Below, piece by piece: positions 61,970-64,000 of a DNA stretch of 64,000 nucleotides. The DNA is from Kordia periserrulae (GTDB lineage Bacteria > Bacteroidota > Bacteroidia > Flavobacteriales > Flavobacteriaceae). Each line of letters starts with the position of its first letter. Within the stretch, counting starts at the first letter, position 1. The DNA lies in NCBI RefSeq assembly GCF_003054265.1, contig NZ_QBKT01000001.1, positions 806,001-870,000 on the forward strand, written 5' to 3'. The notes under the pieces are model-generated. The model saw only the letters and a program-made list of their open reading frames with translations. It was not told where the DNA came from and made no database searches. The position numbers and the translations under genes were made by a program.

Positions 61970-64000
61970 TTACTGAATCACTATTTTTTGTGTTTTAAGT
62001 TTATTGTTTTGTTGAATTTTCAAAATATAAACACCTGTTGCCAATTCCGATAGGTTCAAGCTTGATGGTGAATTTCTACTCAAATCCAATTGCTTTACGC
62101 TGGCTTGTTGTCCTGCAATCGTATATGCCGTAATAGTTGTTTTTCCACTATCGTTAGCTTTGATGGTCATGTTTCCATTCGAAATTGTCGGATAGATAGA
62201 AAAATTATTGTCCGCCGTAAATTCTTCTGTACTTAATACGCCAGGCAAGAATTGTCCTGTAAAGAATCCTCTTCCGTGCGTAGTTGCCAATACGGTATTG
62301 TCTATGGTTCGTAAATCCAAATCTAACACAGGCACAGAACGCATTCCATTATCTGAGCGTACCCACGTTGGGTTTGCCGTATTAAAGTTTGACGATCTCC
62401 AAACACCTAATTCGGTTCCGATGATAACCTCAGCGCCGTTTGCTACTAATGGATTGACTAGAATCGCTTTTACGGGAATGTCTGGCAAGTTTCCATCTTT
62501 TTGTTCCCACGTAACACCAGCATCTGGAGAATACCATACGTTGTTTACGCCGTAGTTATGGAACGTTACGTATAAATCATCTTCCGTTTCTCCGAATTCA
62601 ATATCAGAGATGCTTCCTACAAAACCAGCATCTTGAATGTTTGACCAAATTCGAATCGTAGTTAATGCCGCTTCAATTTTTAACAAACGTCCGTTGCGAA
62701 GTCCTGCATACAGTGTTTGTCCGTCTGCAGAGGTTTTAAAAGCAGTTGGACTGCTATTGAGTAAAGCGTTCGTCAAATCTGTTCGTACAACGTTAGAACC
62801 GCCGTTAGTAATGTTTGTAAACTGACCGATTCTAGCTGTTCCGCCCAGCGTAGTATTGGCATAAAATGTATTGGTATTTTTGTCCAATTCTGCCACATTG
62901 ATAAAACCTCCTTCATTTGCATTGGCAATAAAATACGCGCCTGAAAAGTTCAATGTAGGATATGGAATAAATGCGTGACTTAAAAATGGAAAAGACGCAA
63001 TCATATAACCGTCGTTAAAATCAATGGCTGTGTAGGCTCCGTCACCTCCTAAAAATTCTGATAAACTGTTGACACCAGCATTCGCATCAAGTGCGATTAA
63101 ACTTCCGTTGTCTTGCGTTCCTCCTGCAAAATCATCACCATCAGCAATATCGCCATCAGCAATATCTCCGTAGTAAAACTGTGTGACATTGTAGTTTAAA
63201 TTTCTTGGCACAATGGCATTGGCGTTTCCTGCGGAGTTGAAAATATCTGCACTGTAATACACGCCTCCATCATTTCCTATGATTGCTTGTGTATTATCGT
63301 TTGGACGGAATACAATTGCATGTTGATCGGCATGTACTAAAGACGCTGTAATATTTTGTTGTCCGCCGCCTGTTTGCCATTTTGAGAGTTGCTCCCATTC
63401 AGAATTTGTGTTGTTAAATTTGAACAAATCAATTCCTCCTACGTATAAATTGTCATTATTATCTACTTCAATAGGCAAATTGTAAAAGGCTTGTTGTCTT
63501 GTATAATCTGAAGCAGGAATTCCATTGTCAGCATCATCTGGTTCTGTGAGGAGCGTTATGGTAGCAAAACTATCGGTAGTTTGATATAAGTTTGCCTGCG
63601 ATCCACCGCCGACATCTGCTGCTACCCAAAACGTTCCCGCTGTTGTTGATGAAGGTTCTAATTCGGTACGTTGTGTATTTGGTAAAGTAAATACTGAAGT
63701 AAACGTAATTCCATCTGTAGATGTTAAAATTTCTCCTCCATTGTTTCCAAAGAAATCACTTGTGGTTGTTAACCAAATATCGTTATTGATATCCAATTCG
63801 ATATCGTTTGGATTTTTATAGGCTCCATTCCCAAACTGAATGGGAAAACGTGACCAGTTTGTACCGCCGTCATCCGATTTGTACAATCCTCTTTGGTCAA
63901 ATCCTAAGATATTGAAAGGAACTCCCGATTCTCTATACGGCGCACTTGCTATAGCGGCATAAATTTCCGTAGTTCCGTTATTGTCTCTTGCCACTACATC
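61970..64000 (-). CDS. T9SS-sorted beta-propeller protein (sortilin/BNR-like), 5' partial
   Basis: The frame is open to the right edge, so the N-terminus lies outside. Visible are about 590 residues of WD/BNR-type propeller blades with Asp-box-like turns (YKSDDGGTNW, YSPDAGVTWEQ, LTSTDGITF-type) and VPS10/sortilin-like SDDGxxW patterns. A T9SS type A domain occupies the last ~75 residues (IYPTISNGNMTIKAND ... LSELATGVYILKIQ ... KTQKIVIQ). A short in-frame tandem, DIADGDIADGD, lies at about nt 63131-63167. Probably a secreted or surface adhesin, or an exo-acting hydrolase component; no catalytic site is seen. Confidence 0.85.
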   Translation of the reverse strand, partial: DVVARDNNGTTEIYAAIASAPYRESGVPFNILGFDQRGLYKSDDGGTNWSRFPIQFGNGAYKNPNDIELDINNDIWLTTTSDFFGNNGGEILTSTDGITFTSVFTLPNTQRTELEPSSTTAGTFWVAADVGGGSQANLYQTTDSFATITLLTEPDDADNGIPASDYTRQQAFYNLPIEVDNNDNLYVGGIDLFKFNNTNSEWEQLSKWQTGGGQQNITASLVHADQHAIVFRPNDNTQAIIGNDGGVYYSADIFNSAGNANAIVPRNLNYNVTQFYYGDIADGDIADGDDFAGGTQDNGSLIALDANAGVNSLSEFLGGDGAYTAIDFNDGYMIASFPFLSHAFIPYPTLNFSGAYFIANANEGGFINVAELDKNTNTFYANTTLGGTARIGQFTNITNGGSNVVRTDLTNALLNSSPTAFKTSADGQTLYAGLRNGRLLKIEAALTTIRIWSNIQDAGFVGSISDIEFGETEDDLYVTFHNYGVNNVWYSPDAGVTWEQKDGNLPDIPVKAILVNPLVANGAEVIIGTELGVWRSSNFNTANPTWVRSDNGMRSVPVLDLDLRTIDNTVLATTHGRGFFTGQFLPGVLSTEEFTADNNFSIYPTISNGNMTIKANDSGKTTITAYTIAGQQASVKQLDLSRNSPSSLNLSELATGVYILKIQQNNKLKTQKIVIQ

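Overview
The window comes from a low-GC Bacteroidota chromosome, most likely a marine member of the Flavobacteriaceae. The support is two type IX secretion (T9SS) C-terminal sorting domains, -7 boxes of the TAnnTTTG type, Bacteroidota-style lipoproteins and TonB receptors, a FeoB-linked Cys-rich mini-protein, and dispersed palindromic repeats. Kordia or a relative is my guess and is not demonstrated.

Layout. 1-6.4 kb: the 3' part of a giant secreted matrixin/leucine-rich-repeat protein with dockerin-like ends, paired with a small T9SS-sorted protein. 6.5-7.8 kb: a 3'-truncated IS3-family element. 7.8-14.3 kb: a hybrid sensor kinase divergent from a four-gene operon (ABA4-like protein, unknown membrane protein, LytS-type kinase, LytTR regulator). 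14.3-20.2 kb: two orphan genes, an SGNH hydrolase, two glycosyltransferase-type membrane proteins and a methyltransferase.

20.6-24.7 kb holds the most interesting locus. A 58-residue GG-leader precursor peptide lies between two paralogous ~378-residue proteins. One carries an HQTGH motif plus an RxDxR motif, like the HEXXH putative peptide-modification family; the other has lost both histidines. A hairpin terminator separates the precursor from the second paralog. A lipoprotein and a TPR protein follow, and this pair recurs at 54.5-56.0 kb. I read the locus as a candidate RiPP-type system with an enzyme/pseudoenzyme pair.

24.8-31 kb: a TPMT-like methyltransferase, two secreted proteins, a truncated tyrosine recombinase beside tRNA-Asn, RseP and an M1 aminopeptidase. 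31-35 kb: an SCO-like protein, feoA-feoB-Cys-rich mini-protein, and an outer-membrane barrel. 35.4-43.5 kb: a metal-uptake regulon (DtxR/MntR-type regulator, binding protein, ATPase, two permeases with C-terminal helical/winged-helix-like tails, and a C39-peptidase lipoprotein), divergent from a TonB receptor whose promoter overlaps a DtxR-like palindrome. 43.7-51.6 kb: polyprenyl synthase and a TetR-TolC-adaptor-RND efflux operon. 52-61 kb: MORN-like protein, AspRS, the second lipoprotein/TPR pair, a ClC protein lacking the gating Glu, cold-shock protein, TadA-like deaminase and Dxs. 61-64 kb: small proteins and a partial T9SS-sorted beta-propeller protein. Two ~200-bp MITE-like palindromic elements sit exactly at gene 3' ends at 58.4 and 61.8 kb.
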